A DNA stretch of 64,000 bases from Rhizobium tropici CIAT 899. GTDB taxonomy: Bacteria; Pseudomonadota; Alphaproteobacteria; Rhizobiales; Rhizobiaceae. Each line of letters begins with the position of its first letter. Position 1 is the first letter of the stretch. Below, in pieces: positions 8,368 to 17,143 of this stretch. Where the stretch lies: NCBI RefSeq assembly GCF_000330885.1, contig NC_020059.1, forward strand, positions 2,841,001 through 2,905,000, in the 5' to 3' direction. The notes beneath the pieces were generated by a model. The model saw only the letters and a list, made by a program, of their open reading frames with translations, was not told the origin of the DNA and made no database searches. The position numbers and the translations under genes were made by a program.

Positions 8368-9648
8368 ATGAGCTCCGCCGCTTCCGTATCGCAATTCGCC
8401 GGCCACAACAGCTTCCCGGTTGACGAGATCCGCGCCATGTTCCCGGCCATCCGGAAGGCTGGCGATTTCGTCTTTCTCGATAATGCGGGCGGCGCACAGG
8501 TGCCGCAGGCGGTCGTCGATGCGGTTGCCAATCACCTCATCGATTTCAACGTCCAGCGCATGGCGAAATACCAGCACAGCCAAGGCGTCGACCGCAATCT
8601 GGAAGAAGCGCGTGAAAGCGTAGCCATGCTGGTCAACGCCTATCGCCCGGAAGAAATCTCCTTCGGCCAGAACGCCACCTCTTTCATCCGCCTTGTCAGC
8701 CTCGGCATCGCCAAGCTGCTCGGCGAGCGCAACGAAATCGTCGTCACCGACATGGATCACGACGCCAACATCGCCACCTGGATGGCGCTGGAAGCCGATG
8801 GCGCGAAGATCGTCTGGTGGCGCATGCGCGACGACGGCACTCTGCATGTGGAAGACCTGAAGCCGCTGCTGAACGACAGGACCCGCCTCGTCGCCTGCAC
8901 CGTCACCGCGCATTCGATCGGCACGATCGTCGATGTCGCTAGCGTCTGCAAACTGGCGCAGGCGGTCGGTGCTGAAACCTTCCTCGATTGCGTCCATTAC
9001 GGCCCGCATGGCCTGATCGACGTGCAGGCCTGGGGCTGCGACTATCTCGTCTGCTCCGGCTACAAGAATTTCTCGCCGCATATGGGCTTCCTCTGGGGCC
9101 GCTACGACGCACTGGTCAAGCTTCCCACATTTAAGGAGGATTTCATTCCGGACGTGCCGCCCTACAAGATCGAAGTCGGCACCTTCACTTATGAGAACGT
9201 CGCCGGAATGAACGCGGCGGTGAAATACCTCGAAGGCCTTGGCCGCCGTTTCCTGCCTGATGGCGCCCACAGCCGCCGCGAGGCGCTTGCCGCCGCCATG
9301 GGCGCGATCCGCCAGTACGAACTGATGCTCTCGCGCGAGATGATCGCAGTTCTAAAGCACCACGGCGCCACCATATACGGCATCTCCGACGAAAACCGCC
9401 TGGAGCAGCGTGTGCCCACAATCTGCTTCAACATGCCAGGCATCACGCCGCAGGAATTTGCCGACGAGATGGGCAAGCGGCGCATCGGCCTGCGTGACGG
9501 CCACATGTTCGCGCCACGCCTGATGAAACGCCTCGGTCTGTCCATGGAAACGGGTGCCATTCGTGTGTCGCTGGTGCATTATAACAAGGTCGAGGAGATC
9601 GCCCGGTTTGACGCGGTCCTGAGCGAGATCATGGCGCGGCGCAAGTAA
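8368..9648 (+). CDS. class V aminotransferase, cysteine-desulfurase-like (VC1184-type) PLP enzyme
   Basis: The 426-residue fold-type I PLP enzyme has the N-terminal [11 protein letters not shown] (37-46), the PLP aspartate in [10 protein letters not shown] (Asp208) and the Schiff-base lysine in [11 protein letters not shown] (Lys233). It lacks the active-site cysteine loop of true SufS desulfurases and matches the uncharacterised VC1184-like branch. It could act as a lyase, epimerase or aminotransferase on an amino acid. It is downstream of a GntR regulator and upstream of an aldolase and another PLP enzyme, and carries the shared promoter motif. Confidence 0.85.
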   Translation: MSSAASVSQFAGHNSFPVDEIRAMFPAIRKAGDFVFLDNAGGAQVPQAVVDAVANHLIDFNVQRMAKYQHSQGVDRNLEEARESVAMLVNAYRPEEISFGQNATSFIRLVSLGIAKLLGERNEIVVTDMDHDANIATWMALEADGAKIVWWRMRDDGTLHVEDLKPLLNDRTRLVACTVTAHSIGTIVDVASVCKLAQAVGAETFLDCVHYGPHGLIDVQAWGCDYLVCSGYKNFSPHMGFLWGRYDALVKLPTFKEDFIPDVPPYKIEVGTFTYENVAGMNAAVKYLEGLGRRFLPDGAHSRREALAAAMGAIRQYELMLSREMIAVLKHHGATIYGISDENRLEQRVPTICFNMPGITPQEFADEMGKRRIGLRDGHMFAPRLMKRLGLSMETGAIRVSLVHYNKVEEIARFDAVLSEIMARRK

Positions 9649-9818
9649 GCCGTGCCTGTGAGCGGTGGCGGCGCCCGAACAACTCCGCCACCGCAATGCC
9701 TCCGTGCCGATGCTTCGATCGATACGGAAAGCTGTTTTGAACGCAGAGTAGATTGCCGTTTCGCAGTTGTATCTTTCGGTCCATCCCTCGTTGAGAGACC
9801 ACCAGAATGAGGAAGACG

Positions 9819-10601
9819 ATGAGCGATTTCCGCAGGAGTTGTATTGAGCAGAAGCTGCTCGTCGGTACGTTTGCGGCGATTCCGCATCCTGTCGCCATCG
9901 AAGTCACGGCAGCCACAGGCGTCGATTTCCTCTGCATCGACTGGGAGCATTCGCAGATCAGCCGCGAGCGTATCGAGGATCTGATCCGCGCCGCCGATAT
10001 CCATCGGGTTCCGGCCATGGTCCGCGTCCCCGGCCATGCGGCGGAGGATATTGCAGCCGTTCTGGATGCAGGTGCGGCAGGCGTTCTCGTGCCCCGTGTT
10101 TCGACGGCTGAGCAGGCGCGCTCAGTCGTCAAGGCCACCCGCTATCCCCCGCTCGGCGCTCGCGGCGTCGGTCCGGGTCGTGCGGCCGCCTATGGCTACC
10201 GTATTCCGGACTACCTCACCAAGGCCAATGCCGAACTCGTACTCGCCATCCAGGTCGAGACAGCCGAAGGGCTTGCCAATATCGCCGAGATCGCGGCCGT
10301 CGATGGCGTCGACCTCATTTTCATCGGTCCTGGCGACCTCTCGGTTTCGATCGACGCCATGGGTCCTGTGGGCAAGGACAAGCTCGATGCGGCGATCAGA
10401 ACCATCACCGAAACCGCTCTGTCCGCCGGTCGCGCGGTCGGTATCTTTCGACCTTGGGCAGACGATGTCGGCGCATGGTCGGAAGCCGGCATCAGCTTCT
10501 TCATACTGGCAAGCGACACGATGTTTCTGGGCGCCAGCCTGGCTGCCGGCGTCGATGCCGCAAAACAAGGCAAGCATGCGCCAGAAAACAAGGAAAGCTG
10601 A
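9819..10601 (+). CDS. HpcH/HpaI family aldolase (2-keto-3-deoxy acid or malyl-type)
   Basis: The 260-residue class II pyruvate-type aldolase has the catalytic histidine in DWEHSQI (His44), the ARGVGPGR substrate loop (about 115-122), and the metal pair in QVETAEGL and IGPGDLS. The ATG at 9819 was preferred over 9807 because GAGGAAG lies four bases before it. Relatives cleave 4-hydroxy-2-oxo acids to pyruvate plus an aldehyde or oxaloacetate-like product. The position between two PLP enzymes suggests a short amino acid or keto acid degradation route. Confidence 0.88.
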   Translation: MSDFRRSCIEQKLLVGTFAAIPHPVAIEVTAATGVDFLCIDWEHSQISRERIEDLIRAADIHRVPAMVRVPGHAAEDIAAVLDAGAAGVLVPRVSTAEQARSVVKATRYPPLGARGVGPGRAAAYGYRIPDYLTKANAELVLAIQVETAEGLANIAEIAAVDGVDLIFIGPGDLSVSIDAMGPVGKDKLDAAIRTITETALSAGRAVGIFRPWADDVGAWSEAGISFFILASDTMFLGASLAAGVDAAKQGKHAPENKES

Positions 10602-10660
10602 TTTCTATCAATACGTTACCATTTCAAAGGGCAAAGCGAAATTGAGCAGGAAAGTAGACT

Positions 10661-10674
10661 TTTTAAGCTTAAAA
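10661..10674. promoter_or_regulatory. shared motif site 2 (TTTAA-N2-TTAAA, perfect)
   Basis: TTTTAAGCTTAAAA is a perfect 14-base palindrome in the 188-base gap before the class I aminotransferase gene. It contains the dyad TTTAA-N2-TTAAA shared with five other sites in the island. Confidence 0.55.
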
Positions 10675-10789
10675 TTTGTCCTTGAAATGCAGTGGTTTTT
10701 GGATAACCATTCGAAATTGAGGGGTTGCAAAAGCGAAAGTTGCCGCAGCCGTTTGAACCCTCCAATGCAGAATTCCCAGGGGAAATTTC

Positions 10790-11998
10790 TTGTCTCTTCT
10801 ACCGCAGCATAACCTGCCGAACGTGATGACGGGCCGCGATGCTCTCGAAGGCATTCGCGCCCAGATCCGCGACATGCGTACCGACAACATCGCCGTGCTT
10901 GCCAAGCGCGCCCGCGAACTCGGCGGCGTCATCCCGCTCTGGTTCGGCGAAGGGGATATCGTCACTCCGGAGTTCATCCGGGATGCCGCGAAGAAGGCGC
11001 TCGACGACGGCGCAACCTTCTACGTTCCGAATATGCGCGGATTGGCGACGCTGAACGAAGCGTTGTCCGACTATCAGACGCACTGGCATAAGCGCCCCAT
11101 CCCGATCGAACGCACCACGGTCGCCCCCGGCGGCATGCAGGCGCTCTATATGGCGCTTGAACTGCTCGTCGATGTCGGCACCAATGTCGTCTACGTCGCG
11201 CCGCAATGGCCGAATATCCATAACGCCATCCATCTGATCGGCGGTGAGCCGCGCGCCGTGTCGCTCGATTTCGACACCGACTGGCGCCTCGACCTCGACA
11301 AGCTTTTCGCCCGCTGCGATGCCCGCACCCGCGCCATCTTCCTGTCGACGCCCTCCAACCCGACGGGCTGGACAGCATCGCGGGAGGAAATGCAGGCGCT
11401 GCTGGATTTCAGCCGCCGCACCGGCATCTGGATCATCTCCGACGAGGTCTATGCCCGCCTTTATTTCGATGGTGACATTGCCCCTTCGATCCTGCAGGTG
11501 GCCGAGGATGGCGATCGCGTGATCGCGATCAACAGCTTTTCCAAGGCGTGGGCGATGACTGGCTGGCGCGTCGGCTGGCTGACGCACCCATCGGCCGTCG
11601 CCGACCAGCTGGGGGCGATGACGCAGTATATCAACAGCGGCACCTCGGCCATGGTTCAGGCCGGCGCGGCGGCGGCTCTGCGCGAAGGCGAGCCGCTGGT
11701 TGCAGAAATCCGTGGACGTATCAAGGCAGGCCTCGATCTGGCCTATGAGAAGCTGCCGAAGATAGCGGGCATCATCCTGCCGGAAAAGCCGCGCGGCGGC
11801 ATGTATGCCTTCTTCGCGCTGCAGGGCGAGCCCGATGCGACGGCGCTCTGCGAGCGCATCCTGGAGACAGCCCGCGTCGGCCTGGCGCCAGGATATCACT
11901 TCGGCGAGGCATCGCGCGCCTTCCTGCGCATGTGCACCTTCCGCGAAACCGAACAGATGCGCATTGCACTCGATCGCATGGTAAACGCGATGACATGA
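10790..11998 (+). CDS. class I/II pyridoxal-phosphate aminotransferase
   Basis: The 402-residue aspartate-aminotransferase-family protein shows the usual PLP residues: Asn190 (TPSNPTG), Asp218 and Tyr221 (SDEVYARL), Schiff-base Lys252 (SFSKAWAMTGWRVGW) and Arg260, with a C-terminal carboxylate-binding Arg likely in ASRAFLRMCTF. The start is a TTG at 10790 with AGGGGAAAT before it; an in-frame ATG lies 12 codons later. It is followed after 81 bases by an amino acid ABC transporter, so it may transaminate the imported substrate. An aromatic amino acid would fit the island but is not shown. Confidence 0.9.
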   Translation: MSLLPQHNLPNVMTGRDALEGIRAQIRDMRTDNIAVLAKRARELGGVIPLWFGEGDIVTPEFIRDAAKKALDDGATFYVPNMRGLATLNEALSDYQTHWHKRPIPIERTTVAPGGMQALYMALELLVDVGTNVVYVAPQWPNIHNAIHLIGGEPRAVSLDFDTDWRLDLDKLFARCDARTRAIFLSTPSNPTGWTASREEMQALLDFSRRTGIWIISDEVYARLYFDGDIAPSILQVAEDGDRVIAINSFSKAWAMTGWRVGWLTHPSAVADQLGAMTQYINSGTSAMVQAGAAAALREGEPLVAEIRGRIKAGLDLAYEKLPKIAGIILPEKPRGGMYAFFALQGEPDATALCERILETARVGLAPGYHFGEASRAFLRMCTFRETEQMRIALDRMVNAMT

Positions 11999-12079
11999 GA
12001 CGGCCGCCGGTCGGGCGGACGGAATACCCCCGCGGGTGAGAGGAAAAGCCCGCGGCCATAACCAGAGGGAGACTAAGAA

Positions 12080-12877
12080 ATGTCCATTACTCGTCGCAGT
12101 CTGCTGATCCTGGCGACCGCCGCCGGCCTCGCCGGCGGAAGCCATTTTGCCTATGCTGCCGATGTCTTGAACGTCGGTTCCTATCCAAACAACCCGCCCT
12201 TCGAATATAAGACCGCGAATGGCGGCTTCGAAGGCTTCGAGGTCGATATCGTCAACGAAGCGGCCAAGCGCGCGGGCATGACGACAAATATCGCAGACTA
12301 TGGCTTTCAGGCCCTGTTTGCTGCAACCAGTTCCAAGCGCATCGACGTGGCGATCTCGTCCATCACGATTACGCCGGAACGCCTGAAATCGCAGTCTTTC
12401 ACCCAGCCCTATTACGACTCCGATATGGGCGTCGCCGCCAAGGACGGCAGCTCGATCAAGGCGCTCGCCGATCTCAAGGGTAAAACTATCGGCGTGCTGT
12501 CGGGTTCGACGGGTGAAAAATGGGCCAACGACAACAAGGCCGCTCAGGGCTTTGCCGACGTTAAGGGCTACAACTCGCAGCAGGATATGTTCCTCGATCT
12601 CGGCGCCGGCCGCATCGATGCCGTCGTTAGCGACATCCCCGGCATGCAGTATCTCTTCGTCAAGACCAAGGGCTTTGCCATCAAGGATCGCATCAAGACC
12701 GGCGAACAATACGGCCTGATGATGACCAAGGATTCGCCACTCGTCGCCAAGATCAACGATGCGATCACCGCGATGAAGAAGGACGGCACGCTCGAAAAGA
12801 TCCACGAGAAATGGTTCGGCGGCAAGGCACCGGCAGGCTCCTCCACCGTCACCGAACTGCCTATCCCCAAAGCGTGA
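12080..12877 (+). CDS. amino acid ABC transporter substrate-binding protein (family 3)
   Basis: The 265-residue periplasmic binding protein has a cleaved signal peptide (about 1-26, ending FAYAAD) and the family 3 fold: NNPPFEYKTANGGFEGFEVDIVNEAAKR, the LKGKTIGVLSGST hinge, and GRIDAVVSD. Such proteins capture polar amino acids or related compounds such as opines. A 12-bp hairpin and then a permease gene follow. No ATPase gene is adjacent. Confidence 0.93.
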   Translation: MSITRRSLLILATAAGLAGGSHFAYAADVLNVGSYPNNPPFEYKTANGGFEGFEVDIVNEAAKRAGMTTNIADYGFQALFAATSSKRIDVAISSITITPERLKSQSFTQPYYDSDMGVAAKDGSSIKALADLKGKTIGVLSGSTGEKWANDNKAAQGFADVKGYNSQQDMFLDLGAGRIDAVVSDIPGMQYLFVKTKGFAIKDRIKTGEQYGLMMTKDSPLVAKINDAITAMKKDGTLEKIHEKWFGGKAPAGSSTVTELPIPKA

Positions 12878-12902
12878 TCAAAAGATCATTATCGAAATGA
12901 AA

Positions 12903-12929
12903 CCACGCCGGTCGCAACGACCGGCGTGG
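12903..12929 (+). other. strong intercistronic hairpin
   Basis: A perfect 12-bp stem, CCACGCCGGTCG / CGACCGGCGTGG, with a 3-base loop lies between the binding-protein and permease genes. No T-run follows, so it looks like an mRNA-stabilising or attenuating stem that would raise binding protein over permease. Confidence 0.6.
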
Positions 12930-12970
12930 ATGCAAGAAACCTCGTCTTCGTTTCACACGCGGGAGTGCCA

Positions 12971-13645
12971 ATGTCTTTCGTCGACACCTTCCTTAACTCC
13001 GACGTCATGATCTCGGCCTTTCCACAGCTGCTGCGCGGGCTTTGGATGACCATCGCGCTTGGCGTCGTCAGCATCCTGATCGGCGTGACCGGCGGCCTCG
13101 TCATCAGCCTGATCCGCCTCTATGCCCCCAAGCCTTTGCAGCTCCTGACGATCGCCTATATCGACATCATGCGCGCCATGCCCATGCTGGTCGTGCTGAT
13201 CCTGATTTATTACGCATTACCCTTCGTCGGCATCAGCTTTTCCGCGTGGTGGTCGGCGATCCTGGGCTTCTCGATCGTGCTTGCCGCCTATTCGGCAGAA
13301 GTCTTTCGCTCAGGGATCGAAAGTGTGTCGCGCGGGCAATTCGAGGCGGCCGCAGCCCTCGGCATCCCCTTCCTGATCACGCTCTACAAGGTTGTGCTGC
13401 CGCAGGCGGTGCGTATCGTCATCCCGCCGACGACGAGCAACTGCGTGTCGATGTTCAAGGATACGTCGCTCGCGTCGACTGTGGCCCTTCCCGAATTGCT
13501 CAAGGAAGGACAGAACGCTCAAGGCTTCTACGCCAACCCCTCGCCGCTGATCATGGCCGCACTGATCTACATCATCCTGCTCTGGCCAATGGTCCGCCTC
13601 GTCAGCGTGCTCGAAAAGAAGTTCAAGGACGAGCGGGCGAGATAG
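12971..13645 (+). CDS. amino acid ABC transporter permease (HisM/GlnP family)
   Basis: The 224-residue inner-membrane permease has about five helices and the cytoplasmic coupling loop RGQFEAAAALGIPFLITLYKVVLPQAVRIVIPP (EAA motif). The ATG at 12971 was chosen over the frame's first ATG at 12926 because CGGGAG lies just before it. It pairs with the binding protein upstream. A dedicated ATPase and second permease are absent from the cluster, so it probably borrows an ATPase and works as a homodimer. Confidence 0.92.
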   Translation: MSFVDTFLNSDVMISAFPQLLRGLWMTIALGVVSILIGVTGGLVISLIRLYAPKPLQLLTIAYIDIMRAMPMLVVLILIYYALPFVGISFSAWWSAILGFSIVLAAYSAEVFRSGIESVSRGQFEAAAALGIPFLITLYKVVLPQAVRIVIPPTTSNCVSMFKDTSLASTVALPELLKEGQNAQGFYANPSPLIMAALIYIILLWPMVRLVSVLEKKFKDERAR

Positions 13646-13709
13646 TTCCCCGTTGACACATGTCGTTACCGCAAAACCGCTACACACTTTTGCGCGACAT
13701 GTTTTGCCA

Positions 13710-14225
13710 TCAATCGAAGTCGGCGCCGGAAAGATGGTTGCTCACCGAGGACTTCACCGCGCCGATATCCCGCCACAGCTCGCTGACAACAGCGGGCTCC
13801 ACATCCACCATCAGGTCGCGCAGCCAGCCTTCATGGGCGGCGGCCATGGCGCTGAACTGGGTCTCGCCCTTTTCCGTCAGCTTCGCAACCGTGACGCGCC
13901 GGTCGCCGTCGGGTGTTACGCGCAACACAAGGCCATCCGCCTCCAGCCGCTCGACAAGACCGGTGACGTTGCCATTGGTGACCATGGTGCGCTTCGACAG
14001 CTCTCCAAGGCGCAAGCCCTCTCGCTCGCGATAAAGCTGCGCCATCAGGTCGAACTGCGGCAAAGTCGCCCCGAACTCGTTACGCAGCCGGCGACGGATT
14101 TCCTGCGAAATCAGCTTGGTCGTCGACAGCATGCGCAGCCAGAGCCGCAGTTCGAGCTTCTTGCCTTCCTGCGCGCCCTGAACGATGATCTCCAGATCAA
14201 CGCTTGCACTCTCGGACTCTGTCAT
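13710..14225 (-). CDS. MarR family transcriptional regulator
   Basis: The 171-residue protein has a winged-helix MarR core (about 45-145): FGATLPQFDLMAQLYREREGLRLGELSKRTMVTNGNVTGLVERLEADGLV, then the wing TPDGDRRVTVAKLTEKG. MarR proteins usually repress aromatic catabolism and are released by a pathway ligand such as an aryl-CoA. It is convergent with the permease gene and upstream of the FAD oxidoreductase gene on the same strand. It is one of two MarR candidates for the palindromic operators in this island. Confidence 0.93.
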   Translation of the reverse strand: MTESESASVDLEIIVQGAQEGKKLELRLWLRMLSTTKLISQEIRRRLRNEFGATLPQFDLMAQLYREREGLRLGELSKRTMVTNGNVTGLVERLEADGLVLRVTPDGDRRVTVAKLTEKGETQFSAMAAAHEGWLRDLMVDVEPAVVSELWRDIGAVKSSVSNHLSGADFD

Positions 14226-14322
14226 GACGTCGCCTCGGCCTATCGTTCCGCATCGCTAATCCCAGCGATCTAGGGGACGATATTTGAAATGTCAAAGGTT
14301 TGAACGTCAAGTCATGTGGCGT

Positions 14323-15894
14323 TCACTTGGCCAGCATTTTCCCCAGCATGAAACCGGAACCTGCACCGGTTCCCGCGCCAGGCCATGTCGAGGCCCCGCA
14401 CATATAGAGCGATGTCACGGGCGTCTTATATCGCGAATAGCCGGCAACCGGGCGGAACAGGAAATTCTGATCGAGATGATGACTGCCGGAGAGATTGTCG
14501 CCGCCGATGAGATTCGGGTTCTCGCGCTCCAGATCGACAGGCGAAAAGACCGAGCGCCCCAATATCTTGCCGCGCAAGCCGGGCGCATAACGTTCGACGA
14601 TATCGAGAACGCGCTCGGCATAGATATCCTTGATCTCATCCCAGCCCGCGCCGCGGATTTGACCGGCGGCATCACTATGGAATTCCGCCGGCAGGACACG
14701 CACCTGTATCCAAAGCACATGCTGCCCGTCGGGCGCGCGCGACGGATCGATGGCTGTCGGCTGGCCTACCACCAGGGCAGGTTCAGCCGGCAGCAGTCCA
14801 CCCATGGCCTCGGCATAGACGCGGGACATCATTTCGAGATCCGGCGCGATATGCACATAGGCAAAATTCTGGAGCGCCTTGCCCGCCGTCCAATCCGGAA
14901 GGCCCGACAGAGCCAGATGGATCATCATCGTACCCGGTCCGGCACGGAAGCGCTTGATCTTGCCGTCAAACTCCTGGCGCGCCGGATCCTGATCGAGAAG
15001 CTTGCCGAATAGTATCTGCGGATGGACATTGGCGATGACCGCACGCTTCGCTTCGTAACGTCGTCCATCGGCCAGCACAACGCCCGTCGCTTTGCCGCCC
15101 GAGGTCGTGATCTTGTCCACGCGCGTGCCGAGCATCAGCTCGCCGCCCTTGTTTTTCAGCACGGCCGCCATCGCCTTGATGATCGTATCGGCACCGCCCT
15201 TGCCGATCACCATGCCGAATGCCTGATTGGCCATGGATTCGAGATAGGGAAACAGCGCGCCGCCGGCGACATCGGGCGCGAAGTCGAGATGCAGCCCCCA
15301 GGCGGCCATCATCGTTTTGAGCTTCACATTCTGGAAGCGGGCGTCCAGAAAATCGCGCGGCGAGGCAAGGAGCATGCGCGCCGTGTCGTAGATCCAGCCC
15401 GTCCCCTTTTCGCGCCATGCCTTCCAGACGACCTTGGCGGCGGCCATGGACGGCATCGGCGAGCCGAGCAGACCGAAAATATGCGGCGCATCCGCACCGA
15501 ACGTAGAGAGCATAGTGCGCCAGGCGGCAGCATCCTGCGGCGAGATATCGGCGATGGCTCCAGCGGTCTTTTCCAGGTCGGTACCGACGCCGAGATAGGT
15601 GTTGTCACGAAAGACGCTGGCGAAACAATCCGCTGCAGGCACGAAGTCCAGCCCTTCGGCCAAAAGCTCGTCTTTATACTGCGCGAAGAAAGCCGAGCCG
15701 GCAAACATGGAGAGGTTCATCGCGCAAAGATCGTGCCGGAAACCTGGCAGCGTCACCTCGCGGGTCTTGACCGCACCGCCGGGCTCCGCATTTCCCTCAA
15801 TGACGGCGACCTTCCAACCCTTGGCGGCCAAATGCACCGCCGCCGCCAGGCCGTTGTGACCGGCCCCCACTATGATCGCATCATAGCTCATCAT
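14323..15894 (-). CDS. FAD-dependent oxidoreductase, phytoene-dehydrogenase-like
   Basis: The 523-residue protein has an N-terminal dinucleotide-binding motif YDAIIVGAGHNGLAAAVHLAAKG (about 4-26) followed by the acidic end of strand 2 (VIEGNAEPGG), and the C-terminal FAD motif YMCGASTWPGAGTGAGSGFMLGKML typical of the CrtI/COG1233 group. The ATG at 15894 (with a second at 15891) follows an AAGGGGCAG ribosome site; the frame opens earlier at 15933. It is a paralogue of the FAD gene at 17144, and the two flank isatin hydrolase. A role in oxidising or desaturating an indole intermediate is an inference. Confidence 0.88.
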   Translation of the reverse strand: MMSYDAIIVGAGHNGLAAAVHLAAKGWKVAVIEGNAEPGGAVKTREVTLPGFRHDLCAMNLSMFAGSAFFAQYKDELLAEGLDFVPAADCFASVFRDNTYLGVGTDLEKTAGAIADISPQDAAAWRTMLSTFGADAPHIFGLLGSPMPSMAAAKVVWKAWREKGTGWIYDTARMLLASPRDFLDARFQNVKLKTMMAAWGLHLDFAPDVAGGALFPYLESMANQAFGMVIGKGGADTIIKAMAAVLKNKGGELMLGTRVDKITTSGGKATGVVLADGRRYEAKRAVIANVHPQILFGKLLDQDPARQEFDGKIKRFRAGPGTMMIHLALSGLPDWTAGKALQNFAYVHIAPDLEMMSRVYAEAMGGLLPAEPALVVGQPTAIDPSRAPDGQHVLWIQVRVLPAEFHSDAAGQIRGAGWDEIKDIYAERVLDIVERYAPGLRGKILGRSVFSPVDLERENPNLIGGDNLSGSHHLDQNFLFRPVAGYSRYKTPVTSLYMCGASTWPGAGTGAGSGFMLGKMLAK

Positions 15895-15944
15895 CTGCCC
15901 CTTTTGGTTTGTGATTATTATTATCACATGCATACATTTTGAGT

Positions 15945-15956
15945 TTTAAGCTTCAA
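15945..15956. promoter_or_regulatory. shared motif site 3 (TTTAA-N2-TTAAA variant)
   Basis: TTTAAGCTTCAA (minus strand TTGAAGCTTAAA) lies 51 bases before the FAD oxidoreductase start. It is one mismatch from the shared dyad. The mismatch is at the same position as in site 1 when read on the strand of the downstream gene. Confidence 0.5.
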
Positions 15957-16114
15957 GTATCTGTCGGCGCGAACCGTCGGAAACAAAAGCAACCGTTAAG
16001 AGCATTTCATCGAATTAACTCGAAGAATGCTATTTTGCTTCAGTAGCTTACAAACTCATGCGGGCCGCCGATTTTAGGTCAAAATTGGCTCTGTGGACCC
16101 GAGCGGAATGCTTG

Positions 16115-16129
16115 CAATATCATATATTG
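16115..16129. promoter_or_regulatory. palindromic operator CAATAT-CAT-ATATTG upstream of isatin hydrolase
   Basis: CAATATCATATATTG has perfect 6-base arms around the spacer CAT. The same design with CAAAAT/ATTTTG arms and the same CAT spacer occurs upstream of iorA (23083-23097). Length and AT-rich symmetry suit a MarR-type site; the adjacent MarR genes are candidates. Confidence 0.55.
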
Positions 16130-16288
16130 TGACATAGGCTCCCTTCATTCCGCCGCCGCGCGGACCCGGTGCCAGGAGGAAAGGCACCCCGCGCCAGGCG
16201 ATACCGACTTCACGCCTGATCCCGAACAAAAGACCTGCAAAAGGGCTCTGCGCATGGGATCACGCGACAACAAGGGGAACTAGAAAAA

Positions 16289-17071
16289 ATGACTGCTACC
16301 ACACTCGCCAGCCTCGCCTCGGCCCTGCTTTCGGGCGCCGTCAAGGTCGTTGATCTCACAGCGCCGCTCGGACCGGATACCCCGGTGCTCTACCTGCCGC
16401 CGCAGTTTGGCAAGAACACCCCCAAGGTCAAGGTCCACACGATCTCCGAATACAACCAGGACGGCCCGTTCTGGGCCTGGAACTGGCTGGAGCTCGGCGA
16501 GCACACCGGCACACATTTCGATGCGCCCTGCCACTGGATCACCGGCAAGGATAATCCGAACAACACGACCGACACCATCCCCCCGCAGAACTTCGTGGCG
16601 CCGGTCAATGTCATCGACCGTTCCAAGGAAGCCGCCGCCAATCCTGATTATTTGTTGACGGTCGAGAGCATCAAGGAATGGGAGACCCAGCATGGTGCGA
16701 TCGAGGCCGGCAGCTGGGTACTGCTGCGCACCGATTGGTACAAGCGCAACGGTTCGACGGAAACCTTCCTGAACGCTGATGAAAACGGCCCGCATTCTCC
16801 CGGCCCGACGGCGGAAGCGATCGAATACCTGCTCACCAAGGGTATCATCGGCTGGGGTTCCGAAACGATCGGCACAGATGCCGGATCTGCCGGCGGCATG
16901 AACCCGCCTTTTCCGGCACATAACCTCATGCACAAGGCCAACCGTTACGGCCTCGCCAGCCTCTCGAACCTCGATCAGCTTCCTGCCAAGGGCGCTGTGC
17001 TAATCGCTGCCCCACTGAAGTTCGTCAAGGGCACCGGCTCGCCGGTTCGCGCACTGGCATTGATTGCATGA
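16289..17071 (+). CDS. isatin hydrolase (cyclase family, Mn-dependent)
   Basis: The 260-residue protein belongs to the cyclase/kynurenine-formamidase superfamily, with the metal and catalytic motif HTGTHFDAPCHW (His72-Trp83). Beyond the general motif it closely resembles the characterised isatin hydrolases along its length: NTPKVKVHTISEYNQDGPFWAWNW, HSPGPTAEAIEYLL, GTDAGSAGGMNPPFPAHNLMH and SNLDQLPAKGAVLIAAPLK. These enzymes open isatin to isatinate, a step on the indole-3-acetate to anthranilate route known from Bradyrhizobium. It heads an operon with an FAD oxidoreductase and MarR. The less likely alternative is N-formylkynurenine formamidase; either route leads toward anthranilate, used by the genes at 29-40 kb. 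Confidence 0.85.
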   Translation: MTATTLASLASALLSGAVKVVDLTAPLGPDTPVLYLPPQFGKNTPKVKVHTISEYNQDGPFWAWNWLELGEHTGTHFDAPCHWITGKDNPNNTTDTIPPQNFVAPVNVIDRSKEAAANPDYLLTVESIKEWETQHGAIEAGSWVLLRTDWYKRNGSTETFLNADENGPHSPGPTAEAIEYLLTKGIIGWGSETIGTDAGSAGGMNPPFPAHNLMHKANRYGLASLSNLDQLPAKGAVLIAAPLKFVKGTGSPVRALALIA

Positions 17072-17143
17072 TTGGCTGGAAAGGTGGAGCCTTGAGGGCA
17101 GGCTCCTCCTTTCCGCTCATCTTGGCGGTGAAAGGCATTGGCA

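Larger units (their letters stand above)
15895..16288. promoter_or_regulatory. divergent promoter region with two operator types
   Basis: This 394-base gap has no gene. It holds shared motif site 3 near the FAD oxidoreductase, the CAATAT-CAT-ATATTG palindrome, and an imperfect stem-loop at 16001-16031 (AGCATT...AATGCT) followed by ATTTT. The isatin hydrolase ATG is preceded by AAGGGGAAC. Confidence 0.6.

Noticed and set aside
8368..9648. Kynureninase assignment for the class V PLP enzyme
   Set aside because: The sequence fits the cysteine-desulfurase-like VC1184 branch and lacks the kynureninase block pattern.
10799..12805. A 668-residue open frame on the minus strand
   Set aside because: It lies opposite the class I aminotransferase and binding-protein genes, and its sequence lacks domain character. 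It is the usual antisense shadow in GC-rich DNA.
16289..17071. Kynurenine formamidase assignment for the cyclase-family gene
   Set aside because: The general motif fits both, but the whole-length resemblance and the neighbours favour isatin hydrolase. It is kept as the alternative in the entry.
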